Assembly: GCA_965228125.1 (NCBI GenBank)
Contig: OZ245791.1
Location: forward strand, 2,728,001-2,792,000
Source: GWF2-38-69 sp965228125
Lineage (GTDB): Bacteria; Verrucomicrobiota; Lentisphaeria; Victivallales; GWF2-38-69
DNA: 64,000 bases
Reading direction: 5' to 3'
Of the stretch, positions 1 through 9,215 are shown piece by piece. A program made the position numbers and the translations under genes. Below the pieces are notes generated by a model. It ran no database searches, had not been told where the DNA came from, and worked only from the letters and a program-made list of their open reading frames with translations. Positions within the stretch are counted from its first letter, which is position 1. Each line of letters opens with the position of its first letter.

Positions 1-449
1 GAAATAAATAGTGTAGTTTGCGGATCGAGAACTGAGAAAGTTCCTATTCCGTAAACAAGGCCGAATCCTAAATAAATAAGGGCGCTTAAGGGCGCAAGGA
101 CTTTGTCGTCATTCGTGAATCTTTTAACAAAGAAAAAAATCAGGAGTGCCGTTATGCCTGTGGAAAAAGCTGACGCAAAACGAACGGCGAAGTTGTTGTA
201 GCCGAAAATGAGTTCCGATATGGCATTCATCCAATATCCCATAACCGGTTTTTCGAAGTAGTCTATGCCCAGAAGTTTAGGAACCACCCAATTGCCGCTA
301 GCTATCATTTCTCTGGCTATTTCAGCATACCTTGTTTCGTCAGGAGTTATCAACTGCATATTGGCGCCTAGTGGGACTATGTATGCAAAGATATAATAAA
401 TTGCGGTTATAAAAAGAGTAAATGTGACAAATTTTTTATTGCCTGACAT
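1..449 (-). CDS. ArnT/PMT-like membrane glycosyltransferase, N-terminal part
   Basis: The gene starts at an ATG at 447-449 and runs off the left edge, so only about 149 N-terminal residues are seen. The N-terminus has one hydrophobic segment (about residues 7-25) followed by P-D-E-T-R-Y-A-E-I-A-R-E-M and D-Y-F-E-K-P-V-M-G-Y-W. These are the first-loop signatures of the GT39/ArnT family, in which the Asp/Glu pair is catalytic and polyprenyl-phosphate sugars are the donors. It would transfer a sugar to lipid A or protein on the outer face of the inner membrane. The acceptor cannot be told from this fragment. It is the last gene of a leftward run after hypC and hypD, but nothing links it functionally to them. 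Confidence 0.8.
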   Translation of the reverse strand, partial: MSGNKKFVTFTLFITAIYYIFAYIVPLGANMQLITPDETRYAEIAREMIASGNWVVPKLLGIDYFEKPVMGYWMNAISELIFGYNNFAVRFASAFSTGITALLIFFFVKRFTNDDKVLAPLSALIYLGFGLVYGIGTFSVLDPQTTLFI

Positions 450-459
450 TAAAATTCCT

Positions 460-1566
460 TTATATAGTTTTTCTGTTATACTTATAATAAGCCGAACATG
501 TGCCTTCTGAACTTACCATACATGGACCTACAGGATTTAACGGATTACATTTTTTCGCAAAAAGCGGGCAGTCAACAGGCTTTATTTTTCCTTTAAGGAC
601 ATCTCCGCACTTACACATTTTATTATGTTTACCAGGGGTTACGGCAATATTGAATTTTTTAGAGGCGTCGAAAGCGCAGTATTCATTTTTTAATTCCAAT
701 CCGCTTTTTGGTATGACTCCAATGCCTCTCCATGAAGCATCGCACTCTTTTAGATATTTCCTGAATAAATTCTGTGCAATCAGGTTGCCTTCCTTTTTTA
801 CGACTCGTTCATAGTCGTTTTCTACAAAAGTTTTGTGTGATACAATCTGCTTTAGTATAGAGTTTATACCTAAGAGAATTTCTACAGGTTCAAAACTGGC
901 TATCACACAAGGGATATTATATTTACTTGTGATCGGTTCATAGGCTATTGATCCTATGATAGCGCTTACATGGGCCGGACAGAGAAATGCATCTATTTTG
1001 AGTTCGGGGTCAGATGTCAGGACATCCAAGGCGGGTGGAACGAGTTTAAATGCAGTGAGTATCGAAATATTTTTAAGCCCATCTTTAATAGCTGAATCCA
1101 GCATACATACAATTGGCGCAATAGTTGTTTCAAATCCGATAGCAAGAAAGACAAACTCCTTGTCTGGATTTTCTTTGGCGCTATCCAAAAGTGAGAGAGG
1201 AGAGTAGAAGGTTTCTATTTTGCATCCTTCCGAACGGCATTTTGCAAGGTTTTTTTCTGATCCAGGAACATTGATCATGTCTCCGAAAGTAGCAATGTTG
1301 AACCCTTTTAATGCTAATTCAATTGAAGTGTCTATATATCCTGCGTCGGTGACACAGACTGGGCATCCCGGACCGCTTATGAGCGAGATGTTTTGCGGCA
1401 GGAGTTCTCTTATACCATAACGTGAAATGGCCATGGTATGGCTTCCGCACACTTCCATAATATTAATGGATAAATTCCTAGCTGAAAGTATGGCGGCATT
1501 TTTGCCTATCTCTTTTGTCAGGTAAGATGCGGTATCACTGTTTCTATATTCGTCAATATATCTCAT
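460..1566 (-). CDS. hypD: Hydrogenase maturation protein HypD
   Basis: The product is 368 residues, the usual length of HypD, the iron-sulfur scaffold that with HypC assembles the Fe(CN)2CO part of NiFe-hydrogenase centres. The family Cys signatures are all present: E-V-C-G-S-H-T (Cys40), G-P-G-C-P-V-C (Cys68, Cys71), the I-G-F-E-T-T segment, and a C-terminal Cys cluster with C-K-C-G and further spaced cysteines that binds the 4Fe-4S cluster. It lies 9 bp after hypC and is probably cotranscribed. No hydrogenase structural gene and no hypA, B, E or F is in the window, so the target enzyme must be encoded elsewhere. Confidence 0.95.
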   Translation of the reverse strand: MRYIDEYRNSDTASYLTKEIGKNAAILSARNLSINIMEVCGSHTMAISRYGIRELLPQNISLISGPGCPVCVTDAGYIDTSIELALKGFNIATFGDMINVPGSEKNLAKCRSEGCKIETFYSPLSLLDSAKENPDKEFVFLAIGFETTIAPIVCMLDSAIKDGLKNISILTAFKLVPPALDVLTSDPELKIDAFLCPAHVSAIIGSIAYEPITSKYNIPCVIASFEPVEILLGINSILKQIVSHKTFVENDYERVVKKEGNLIAQNLFRKYLKECDASWRGIGVIPKSGLELKNEYCAFDASKKFNIAVTPGKHNKMCKCGDVLKGKIKPVDCPLFAKKCNPLNPVGPCMVSSEGTCSAYYKYNRKTI

Positions 1567-1575
1567 GGTCTCTTT

Positions 1576-1809
1576 TTATTTAGCAAGGATATTAAGTTCA
1601 GCCAATTCTCTGAAGAGTTCTATTCTTTTATCGGCTTCTTCACTGTCGATTTTTTCGATGGCATAGCCAGCGTGGATGATTACAAAATCTCCTACTTGTA
1701 CGTTTCCTAGTAGAGCTGTGCTGATTCTGGTTTTTGCTCCGTCCGATTCGACTACAGCAATATTATTACCTGCGATTTCAGATATTTTCATAGGTACGGC
1801 AAGGCACAT
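1576..1809 (-). CDS. hypC: Hydrogenase maturation chaperone HypC
   Basis: This small protein of the HypC/HybG family carries the Fe(CN)2CO group together with HypD. I choose the ATG at 1807-1809 because it gives the invariant M-C-L-A-V-P start; the N-terminal Cys must be at position 2 for function. A GTG three codons upstream would bury it. The remaining 77 residues have the V-G-D-(F/Y)-V-x-x-H-x-G-x-A beta-barrel motif. It is followed at once by hypD. Confidence 0.93.
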   Translation of the reverse strand: MCLAVPMKISEIAGNNIAVVESDGAKTRISTALLGNVQVGDFVIIHAGYAIEKIDSEEADKRIELFRELAELNILAK

Positions 1810-1901
1810 AGTATACACCGGTTGTTAAGAGTTTTAGACGAATATAAAGTTAATGACACGATATTTAAAGCAAAAAAAGGTGTTTTTAAAGGAAAACCAT
1901 T

Positions 1902-3158
1902 TTATTCAATATATTTATTTATGTGTTCTTCGTGTACCAACATTTTCATGATTTTGTATTTTAAGTGCGGATAGGGAAGTTTAGAAAAAATCAGAATGTA
2001 CGAAACTAAAGCACCTCCACAGAAAAATAAACTTACAACAAACAAACCCATTATCGGATTTGTAAAATGGGTAGCCCATGTGGCGCAGAAAGCCGCAAAA
2101 ATACACTGGGCAGCATTAAGCGTACCCAATGCCAAACCCCCGCTTTTTTTGAACTGGTTCATAGCTACTATTTGAACCAATGAGAGAATGAAACCGAGGC
2201 CAAAACGCATAAAGACTGCCCCTGTTATTATAAAAACAGCGATAGTAGTCCGGCTGAAATTAAAAATACTGAAAGTAAGCAGAACTGCTCCGATAAAGTT
2301 CAGGATACATCCGTAGAGGATAATAGTGTGTTTGTTTATGTCCATGTTGTTCATAGCCCGCATCAAAAGGTTTGATGCCAGATACAGTGCTGCCAGAAGA
2401 AGAAATATCAGAGAGTAACTCATCCCTGAGAAACCGAGATGGTTTATAAAAATAAAACTAGAAATGGTTATGAAAGCAAAATAGCCGCCGTAAGCAAGGC
2501 TGGACACCAATACGCAGGCATTGAATTCTCTATTGAAAAAGAAAAGAAAAATAGAACCGATAGTTGTAAGAGGGTGTTGGAATTCTTTTTTTGTTTTGAG
2601 CGATTCTTTCAGATTCTTGTTTACCTCGATAAATACGAGTAGTTCCAGAATGAATATGATTATGAAACACGCTCTCCAAGTGAAATGTTGTGCTATAAAC
2701 GCTCCAAGTATAGGGGCGACGGCAGGAGATACTACGAAAGCTGTGAATATTATGGCGTTTATGTTTACCTGTTCCTTTTCATCAAATAGATCCTTAATAA
2801 TCTGCCTTGTTATTACAGAAAAAAAACCGCCTGCTATGCCTTGAAGGATTCGAAGAAAGATAAAAATCTTGATTGAGGGTGAAAAAACAAGTAGGCCTGT
2901 GGCCACAAGGAAAAGAATATTGCAATATTTTAGTGTGATTTTTCTTCCAAAATGGTCGCTGAAAGGCGCTGCGGCCAAACCGCTTATTGCGAAAGCTACT
3001 ATGTATACGCTTACCGTCAGCCCTGCCATGGCATTGGTGGTCTTTAGCGATTTCACAATGAATGGAAGTGAAGGGATGTAAATGTCGGTGGCCATACCAG
3101 CAAAAAGAAGTATGGAGGCTAAAAGCATTACAAGTTTGTTTTTCTTGGATATATACAT
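1902..3158 (-). CDS. Bcr/CflA-type MFS drug exporter
   Basis: A 418-residue protein with twelve predicted hydrophobic segments. The N-terminal helix carries T-D-I-Y-I-P-S-L-P, typical of the Bcr/CflA branch of the DHA1 drug:H+ antiporters, and the loop 2-3 motif is S-D-H-F-G-R-K. It would export small hydrophobic compounds across the inner membrane; the substrate is not predictable. The gene is divergent from the P-type ATPase to its right and points toward hypC, with about 90 bp between. Confidence 0.85.
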   Translation of the reverse strand: MYISKKNKLVMLLASILLFAGMATDIYIPSLPFIVKSLKTTNAMAGLTVSVYIVAFAISGLAAAPFSDHFGRKITLKYCNILFLVATGLLVFSPSIKIFIFLRILQGIAGGFFSVITRQIIKDLFDEKEQVNINAIIFTAFVVSPAVAPILGAFIAQHFTWRACFIIIFILELLVFIEVNKNLKESLKTKKEFQHPLTTIGSIFLFFFNREFNACVLVSSLAYGGYFAFITISSFIFINHLGFSGMSYSLIFLLLAALYLASNLLMRAMNNMDINKHTIILYGCILNFIGAVLLTFSIFNFSRTTIAVFIITGAVFMRFGLGFILSLVQIVAMNQFKKSGGLALGTLNAAQCIFAAFCATWATHFTNPIMGLFVVSLFFCGGALVSYILIFSKLPYPHLKYKIMKMLVHEEHINKYIE

Positions 3159-3285
3159 AAAGCCGATAATTTCTGTTTATTCTAGGAAGATAAATATATT
3201 CTATCTTGTTATTAGATTAAACACGGGAAGGCATGCTTTTTGGTTTATATATGATTTTTTTAAAAAAAATGAGAAATCTTGAGCG

Positions 3286-3315
3286 TTGACAGCTTAGCTA
3301 TACTTGAGAAATACT
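3286..3315 (+). promoter_or_regulatory. Probable sigma-70 type promoter for the P-type ATPase
   Basis: TTGACA at 3286-3291 and AATACT at 3310-3315 are 18 bp apart. A strong Shine-Dalgarno (TAAGGAGG, 3368-3375) precedes the ATG at 3381. The promoter lies inside an in-frame upstream extension of the gene, which supports the downstream start. Confidence 0.5.
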
Positions 3316-3380
3316 ATCTTTCGTATTATAAAGCATCTCTGAATCTTAATATTTTGAAATCTTCACGTAAGGAGGCCCTA

Positions 3381-5909
3381 ATGGCCGAAAAAAAATATGA
3401 CATTCAGGAAGAATACAAAAACCTTAATTCTTCTGCTGACGGCTTAACATCTTCGGAAGCTAAGCTTAGAACGGGAAAATATGGCTACAATGAACTGGAG
3501 GAAAAAAAGAAAAGTAAATGGATGATTTTCCTTCATACGTTAAGCGGCCCGATAAATATCCTGATAATTGTTGCCTGCTTACTTTCTTTTATAATGAAAG
3601 ATTGGACAGATTTTTGGCTTATACTCTTTATGTTGTGCATAAATTCGGCAATTGAATTTTTTCAGACCATTAAAGCTGCAAGTGCTCTTGAAGCTCTAAA
3701 GAATTCCATGGCGCCCAAATCGAGAGTAAAGCGTGATGGACAATGGATAGATATTGAATCAAGAGAATTGGTTCCGGGCGACATTATAAATATTTCAAAC
3801 GGGAATGTGATTCCTGCAGACTGCGTAATGATTTCAGGAGAATACTGTTCAATAGATCAGGCTGCACTCACAGGGGAATCCCTTCCTGTAAATAAGAAAG
3901 TCGGAGATATAGGTTATTCAGGGTCTATCGTTAAATCGGGCGATATGGACTGTCTGGTGATGGCTACTGGCTCCAATACATCATTCGGTAAAATTGCAGA
4001 GTTGGCGCAACAGGATGTTCAGCTTTCCAATTTCCAGAAATCCGTAAATATCATCGGTAATTACTTGACAGCTATTTCTCTTATTTTCTGTGTAATAGTC
4101 TTTATAGTCATGATGGTGGGGCATCAGGATATTGCCAGAACAGTATCTCTGATTTTGGTGATCATTGTAGCTTCAATCCCTGTAGCTATGCCAGCAGTTC
4201 TTACAATTACCATGGCCTTAGGCGCTTTAATGCTTTCAAAAGAAAAAGCTATTGTATCCAGGCTTCAGTCTATAGAAGAACTTGCCAGCGTGGACATACT
4301 CTGTTCCGATAAAACAGGTACCCTCACTCAAAATAAACTCTCTTTTAAAGAACCGATACTTTTTGCGGCAAAAGATGCTCAGGAACTTAATCTATTTGCT
4401 GCGTTAGCATCAAAGCAGGATTCTACGGAAGCAATAGATGCAGCTTGTGTAAAGAATGCCAATCATGAATTGCTCTCTGAATATAAACAGACAAAATACA
4501 TGCCGTTTGATCCGGTTAGCAAAATGACATCAGGCTATGTAACCGATAAAAATGGCAAAAACTCTGTTATAATAAAAGGCGCCCCTCAGGTAATTATAGG
4601 CAAGTGTACCGATAGCGAAGATGTAAAGAGCAGGGCATTGGACGAAGTTCATGCTCTTGCTATTCGTGGTTATCGTTCTTTAGGGATTGCCGTTGCTGAT
4701 GGAGATTCCAGCGAATTCAGACTGTCCGGCATTCTCTCGCTTTTCGATCCTCCGCGCGAAGATTCGGCTGATGTTATAACAGATGTTCATTCCTACGGCT
4801 TGAAAGTCAGGATGGTAACAGGCGATGATCAGGCAATTGCTATAGAAACATCAAAACAGCTTGGCATGGGCACTAATATCAAAGTAGCTGCCGATGTATT
4901 TGAAGGGGTGACCGATTTAGATGAGGTTTCAAAGGCGTTACAGAGAAAAGTTATTACAGCAGATGGATTTGCAAGAGTATTTCCTGAACATAAATACGGC
5001 ATTGTTAAAGTGTTTCAAGCTATAGGACATACGGCGGCAATGACAGGTGATGGAGTTAATGATGCCCCTGCATTGAAACGTGCTAATGTCGGAGTTGCAG
5101 TTCAAGGAGCTACAGATGCTGCCAGAGCATCAGCAGATCTAATATTGACGGCTCCGGGTTTATCTGTGATAAGCAATGCTATCAAGGAATCGCGTAAGAT
5201 TTTCAATATTATGACAGCGTATATGAACTATCGTATTGTAATGACATTAGATGTTTTGCTGTTCCTTGCTCTTGCTATCATATTTTTCCCGCTGAAGAAG
5301 GTTGCACTCGGTACTCCTATGACGGCTATAATGGTCGTTCTTGTTGCATTACTCGATGATATTCCGATGATGGCAATAGCCTATGATAAATCCGAACCTG
5401 ATATTCTTCCGATGAAATGGCACCAGAATTTAGTATTCATTATCGGCATAATAATGGGGCTTGTTGCCGTGGTTCAGAACTTTGTTTTGTATGCATGGCT
5501 GCAACATCCTGATGTTCTGGATCTCATAAAAGGCATGTTCAGGAATCCATTATTCACTCTCGGTTATTTTAAAGAAATCCAGACTATCCTTTTCCTCCAG
5601 ATTGCGGTAGCCGGACATCTGATATTGTTTATATCAAGGCACAAAACAAAATGGTTTTGGCAGAGTCCCAGGCCGTCAGGTATTCTGCTCCTTGCTATTT
5701 TTGGAACTCAGCTTGTAGCGATGATAATCTGCTATATGGGGTGGCTGTCCATGGAAAGCATCTCATGGCAGATGATTGGACTGATTTGGGCGTATAATAT
5801 TGTATGGATGTTTATTTTCAATGCAATCAGAATTACAGTAGAAAAAATGTTTACGGCTAAATCTGAAAGTGCTAAATACAGAGTATGGAATCAGCGTCTT
5901 TGTAAATAA
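3381..5909 (+). CDS. P-type (P3A) proton-translocating ATPase
   Basis: An 842-residue plasma-membrane H+-ATPase of the P3A class, which pumps protons outward at the expense of ATP. Visible motifs are T-G-E-S (residues 164-167, actuator domain), D-K-T-G-T-L-T with phosphorylated Asp310, and T-G-D-G-V-N-D (555-561, hinge). The N-terminus shows no metal-binding domain, and the D-D-I-P-M-M-A-I-A-Y-D segment after the sixth helix is typical of fungal, plant and archaeal-like H+ pumps. The open frame extends 34 codons upstream, but the only good ribosome site (TAAGGAGG) serves this ATG. It is transcribed alone. Confidence 0.9.
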   Translation: MAEKKYDIQEEYKNLNSSADGLTSSEAKLRTGKYGYNELEEKKKSKWMIFLHTLSGPINILIIVACLLSFIMKDWTDFWLILFMLCINSAIEFFQTIKAASALEALKNSMAPKSRVKRDGQWIDIESRELVPGDIINISNGNVIPADCVMISGEYCSIDQAALTGESLPVNKKVGDIGYSGSIVKSGDMDCLVMATGSNTSFGKIAELAQQDVQLSNFQKSVNIIGNYLTAISLIFCVIVFIVMMVGHQDIARTVSLILVIIVASIPVAMPAVLTITMALGALMLSKEKAIVSRLQSIEELASVDILCSDKTGTLTQNKLSFKEPILFAAKDAQELNLFAALASKQDSTEAIDAACVKNANHELLSEYKQTKYMPFDPVSKMTSGYVTDKNGKNSVIIKGAPQVIIGKCTDSEDVKSRALDEVHALAIRGYRSLGIAVADGDSSEFRLSGILSLFDPPREDSADVITDVHSYGLKVRMVTGDDQAIAIETSKQLGMGTNIKVAADVFEGVTDLDEVSKALQRKVITADGFARVFPEHKYGIVKVFQAIGHTAAMTGDGVNDAPALKRANVGVAVQGATDAARASADLILTAPGLSVISNAIKESRKIFNIMTAYMNYRIVMTLDVLLFLALAIIFFPLKKVALGTPMTAIMVVLVALLDDIPMMAIAYDKSEPDILPMKWHQNLVFIIGIIMGLVAVVQNFVLYAWLQHPDVLDLIKGMFRNPLFTLGYFKEIQTILFLQIAVAGHLILFISRHKTKWFWQSPRPSGILLLAIFGTQLVAMIICYMGWLSMESISWQMIGLIWAYNIVWMFIFNAIRITVEKMFTAKSESAKYRVWNQRLCK

Positions 5910-5941
5910 ATGCCGAGGAATCAGGATAGTTTTGTGGAATG

Positions 5942-6427
5942 CTAAAGCAATAATTGCCAATATTCCACATCTATCCATTTGGCAAACTTATAGCCCACTT
6001 CAGGGAAATGCGCAACTTTCTGGAAACCAAACTTTTTGTGTAAGGCCGTACTGGGTTTGTTTGGCACTGCCACGCCCCCGATAAGGGCATGGATTCCGAG
6101 TTGCCTGCATTCGTCAATGAGTTTCTTGTAAAGCTGAGTGCCTATTCCTTTGGAGATGTGCTTGTGCGATAGATACAATGATGCCTCCAGAGTGTATCTA
6201 TAGGCACATCTGGATTTGAACTCTCCAGCGTAGGCATATCCGATTACCTGACTGTTAACTTCATAGACTAGCCACGGGTAGTTTTTTGATTGCAGCATTT
6301 TGATTCTTTCTTCTATATCGGATGGAAGCAGAGGTGACTCTTCGAAGGTTATTGTAGTGTTTGCGACATAATAATTATAGATATCACATATTGCTTCAGC
6401 ATCACTAATACAACAATTCCTTATCAT
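5942..6427 (-). CDS. GNAT N-acetyltransferase, phosphinothricin acetyltransferase-like
   Basis: A 161-residue single-domain acetyltransferase using acetyl-CoA. The N-terminus (D-A-E-A-I-C-D-I-Y-N-Y-Y, then T-I-T-F-E-E) and the acetyl-CoA loop region (H-I-S-K-G-I-G-T-Q-L-Y) match the Pat/YwnH branch that acetylates methionine sulfone, sulfoximine or phosphinothricin-like amines. The substrate here is unknown. It is convergent with the H+-ATPase gene and separated by about 100 bp from the potD end, so it is probably a single-gene unit. Confidence 0.85.
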   Translation of the reverse strand: MIRNCCISDAEAICDIYNYYVANTTITFEESPLLPSDIEERIKMLQSKNYPWLVYEVNSQVIGYAYAGEFKSRCAYRYTLEASLYLSHKHISKGIGTQLYKKLIDECRQLGIHALIGGVAVPNKPSTALHKKFGFQKVAHFPEVGYKFAKWIDVEYWQLLL

Positions 6428-6524
6428 TAAAGAAACCTCCTTGTCCTGTTTTAGATTGATAAGAATATCAACAACAGATCAGTTTAAAATGACAGGTAAA
6501 CTCGAATAGAAATAGTATAAAGGT

Positions 6525-7556
6525 TTATTCTGAACTGGCAAGAATCTCTTCCCAGACTTCCACATATTTGGTGTTGTACGCACCAAGGTCTCTAATCACT
6601 TCGCTTTTATCGAATAACTCCTTGTCCATAGTAAGCGATTTTAAAAAGTCTTTGTCCAATAATGCTATAGCTGGGATATTGGGGCATAAGTAAGCTATGT
6701 ACTGCATATTATCCGCGCAATTTCTTGGCTCGTACATAAAGTTGATAAATTCATATGCAAGGTCAGGGTCTTGTGCATTTAATGGAATGACCAAAGTATC
6801 AACTCCTATAGAGGTCCCTTCTTTAGGTATGGTGAAATCCAAATCGGGATTGTCTTCGCTCATTTGGATAATATCGCCGTTATATATCTGTATGGCCGAC
6901 AAGATATTATAAGCCAGACTTGATTTTGCTTCGTCGCTTTGGTATGCAGCGATATTGGCTTTCCATTTTAACATCTGTGCTTTTGCCTGTAATAATTGTT
7001 CGTCATTTGTTGTATTTAGGCTGAAACCCAGATATTTTAAAGCTGCTCCTAACGCTTCTCTCATGTCATTAAGCATTGTTATTTTATGCTCATACTTCGG
7101 GTTTCCGAAAGCACCCCAGGAATCTTCTATTTTTGGTATTTTCTTTTTATTATACCCAAGTCCTGTAATGCTTATTGCATAAGGTATGCTGTATTCCATA
7201 TCAGGGTCTTCTGTTTTAAGGGCATATTTACTTTCCATGTCATTAATGTTAGGTATTTTTTTCTTATCCAGCTTGGTTAACAGCTTCTCTTCATTCATTA
7301 TGGCTGCCATATAGCTGGAAGGCACTATTATGTCATAAGATCCTCCCGCTACTCTGAGTTTGGCATACATAACTTCATTTGAATCGAAATAGTCAGTAAT
7401 GATTTTGCAATTGTGTTCTTTTTCAAATTTGGTCATTAGGTCAGGGGACATATAATCTGACCAGTTATAGATATAGAGTGTTCTCTTATTGTTTGAGCAG
7501 GAAGTAAATGAGAACAGCAGTAAAGCGGAAAGGGATATTAGAAGAAAGTTTTTCAT
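6525..7556 (-). CDS. potD: Spermidine/putrescine ABC transporter substrate-binding lipoprotein
   Basis: A 343-residue extracytoplasmic binding protein. It has a lipoprotein signal (hydrophobic stretch then F-T-S-C, Cys20), followed by L-Y-I-Y-N-W-S-D-Y, the signature of PotD/PotF polyamine-binding proteins, and S-Y-D-I-I-V-P-S-S-Y. It would deliver polyamines to PotBC. Its start overlaps the potC stop by 4 bp, so translation is probably coupled. It is the last gene of the leftward potABCD operon. Confidence 0.92.
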   Translation of the reverse strand: MKNFLLISLSALLLFSFTSCSNNKRTLYIYNWSDYMSPDLMTKFEKEHNCKIITDYFDSNEVMYAKLRVAGGSYDIIVPSSYMAAIMNEEKLLTKLDKKKIPNINDMESKYALKTEDPDMEYSIPYAISITGLGYNKKKIPKIEDSWGAFGNPKYEHKITMLNDMREALGAALKYLGFSLNTTNDEQLLQAKAQMLKWKANIAAYQSDEAKSSLAYNILSAIQIYNGDIIQMSEDNPDLDFTIPKEGTSIGVDTLVIPLNAQDPDLAYEFINFMYEPRNCADNMQYIAYLCPNIPAIALLDKDFLKSLTMDKELFDKSEVIRDLGAYNTKYVEVWEEILASSE

Positions 7557-8335
7557 AATTTTGTTTTTTTTGAATCGGTTAGTTTTTGCGAGACATAGAC
7601 CAAGATAAATGTAGCTATAAGTATGAATACTGAAATGGCATTGACAATAGTAGGGCTGCCGTGTTTCATCATACTGTAGATATATACGGGCAAGGTTGTT
7701 GAGCCTGGCCCTGTAACGAAAAATGTTATAACGAAATCGTCAATAGACAATGTAAATGCAAGTAGTCCCCCTGCGATGATTCCAGGAGAAAGCAGGGGAA
7801 GAATAATTTTCCTTATTATGATGGGCCATGTAGCCCCTAAATCTTTCGCTGCTTCTATTATAGAGAAGTCGAAGTTTTGAAGCCTGCCCAGCACTACCAT
7901 TGTGACATAACTTATACAGAAAGTTACATGAGCAAAAAATATGGTAAGCAGCCCTAGTTTGATGTGGACAGAAATGAAAAACAACAGAAGGCTCATTCCC
8001 ATCAAAATATCAGGAACTCCAAGCTGTATCAGCAACAAATTATTATGAATAAATTGGAGTTTGGTTTTGTAGTAGTGGATGCAGAAAGCTGCCAAAGTTC
8101 CTAGGATCATCGCTGTTATCATGGCGCTGATACCGATTATAAGCGAGTTAAGCAGCGTGAAAAGAACTTTTGGATTGTTAAACATGTCTATATACCACTG
8201 GAAAGTGAACCCTTTCCAAGTGATGCCATACTTTGAGTTATTAAAGGAATTAATTGTCATGACTATCATTGGCAGATAGAAGAATAGCAGTACCAGTATT
8301 GTCATATATTTAGAAAATCTGCTTTTGTATTTCAT
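7553..8335 (-). CDS. potC: Spermidine/putrescine ABC transporter permease PotC
   Basis: A 260-residue inner-membrane permease with about six hydrophobic segments. The cytoplasmic EAA loop is visible (E-A-A-K-D-L-G-A-T-W), which docks on the PotA ATPase. Order in the operon (A, B, C, D), spacing of 13 bp from potB and 4 bp overlap with potD support the assignment. Confidence 0.92.
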   Translation of the reverse strand: MKYKSRFSKYMTILVLLFFYLPMIVMTINSFNNSKYGITWKGFTFQWYIDMFNNPKVLFTLLNSLIIGISAMITAMILGTLAAFCIHYYKTKLQFIHNNLLLIQLGVPDILMGMSLLLFFISVHIKLGLLTIFFAHVTFCISYVTMVVLGRLQNFDFSIIEAAKDLGATWPIIIRKIILPLLSPGIIAGGLLAFTLSIDDFVITFFVTGPGSTTLPVYIYSMMKHGSPTIVNAISVFILIATFILVYVSQKLTDSKKTKL

Positions 8336-8348
8336 AGTATTATACCTG

Positions 8349-9209
8349 TTAACTCTTTTTTCTGAGCAATATTTTTGAGCAAAGAATTATGCCTAACGGA
8401 AGCAGAATCATAGCCATCAGTAATGTTGACCAGGCTGCAGCCATAGGAATATTTCTAGCGACAAAAGCCTGATTGGCTATTAGATTCCCTATCATCTGAG
8501 AATTAGTCCCGCCAACCAAATCAGGGATAATATAAGACCCTAGGCAAGGTATTAGCACCATAACAGAAGCAGCCATTAATCCTTTTGATATTCCTGGCAA
8601 AAAGACATATAAGAATGCCAGCCATCTTGTGGCACCAAGGTCTCTGGCTGCTTCCAGCAATGTAAAATCAAATCTCTCAGCAGCGGCATAAATTGGCAGT
8701 ATGGCAAAAGGCATGTAAGTGTAAATTATAACTAAAAGGACTGTGCCTGTGTTGTAAATTAGCGATCCGCCTTCAGGAATAATACCGCAGAACACGAAGA
8801 TCTTCTGGATAATGCCATCTGGGTTTAATATCAGTTTCCATGCGAAAATTCGGATAAGAAAATTAGTCCAAAAAGGGACTATAACCAGGAAGAGGATGAT
8901 TTTTCTTCTTTTTTCGGACAGTCTGGCCATGTAATAGCCTACCGGTATTGAAAAAAGAAGGCAGGCAAAAGTAGAAACAAAACTTATCCAGATTGTTCTC
9001 CATATTACTGGTACATACAAGGGCGAAAAAATTGTTTCGAAGTTAACAAGAGTCCAGACTGGTTCTATATCTCCATAGGGATTAGCTAGCCTAAGAGCCA
9101 TTATAATAGCTATGACTGTAGGGATGATAAAGAAAACAATAAGCCAGAAAAGAGTAGGGGAGGTCAGGCAGATTTCTGTCAATTTATTTTTTATGGAATT
9201 TGATCTCAT
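8349..9209 (-). CDS. potB: Spermidine/putrescine ABC transporter permease PotB
   Basis: A 286-residue inner-membrane permease with six predicted helices and the EAA loop E-A-A-R-D-L-G-A-T-R. The segment P-F-W-T-N-F-L-I-R is characteristic of PotB. It pairs with PotC to form the channel for polyamine uptake and sits 6 bp after potA. Confidence 0.92.
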   Translation of the reverse strand: MRSNSIKNKLTEICLTSPTLFWLIVFFIIPTVIAIIMALRLANPYGDIEPVWTLVNFETIFSPLYVPVIWRTIWISFVSTFACLLFSIPVGYYMARLSEKRRKIILFLVIVPFWTNFLIRIFAWKLILNPDGIIQKIFVFCGIIPEGGSLIYNTGTVLLVIIYTYMPFAILPIYAAAERFDFTLLEAARDLGATRWLAFLYVFLPGISKGLMAASVMVLIPCLGSYIIPDLVGGTNSQMIGNLIANQAFVARNIPMAAAWSTLLMAMILLPLGIILCSKILLRKKS

Positions 9210-9215
9210 AATATT

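Noticed and set aside
3279..3380. 34-codon N-terminal extension of the P-type ATPase
   Set aside because: The likely promoter lies inside it and the strong ribosome site belongs to the ATG at 3381.
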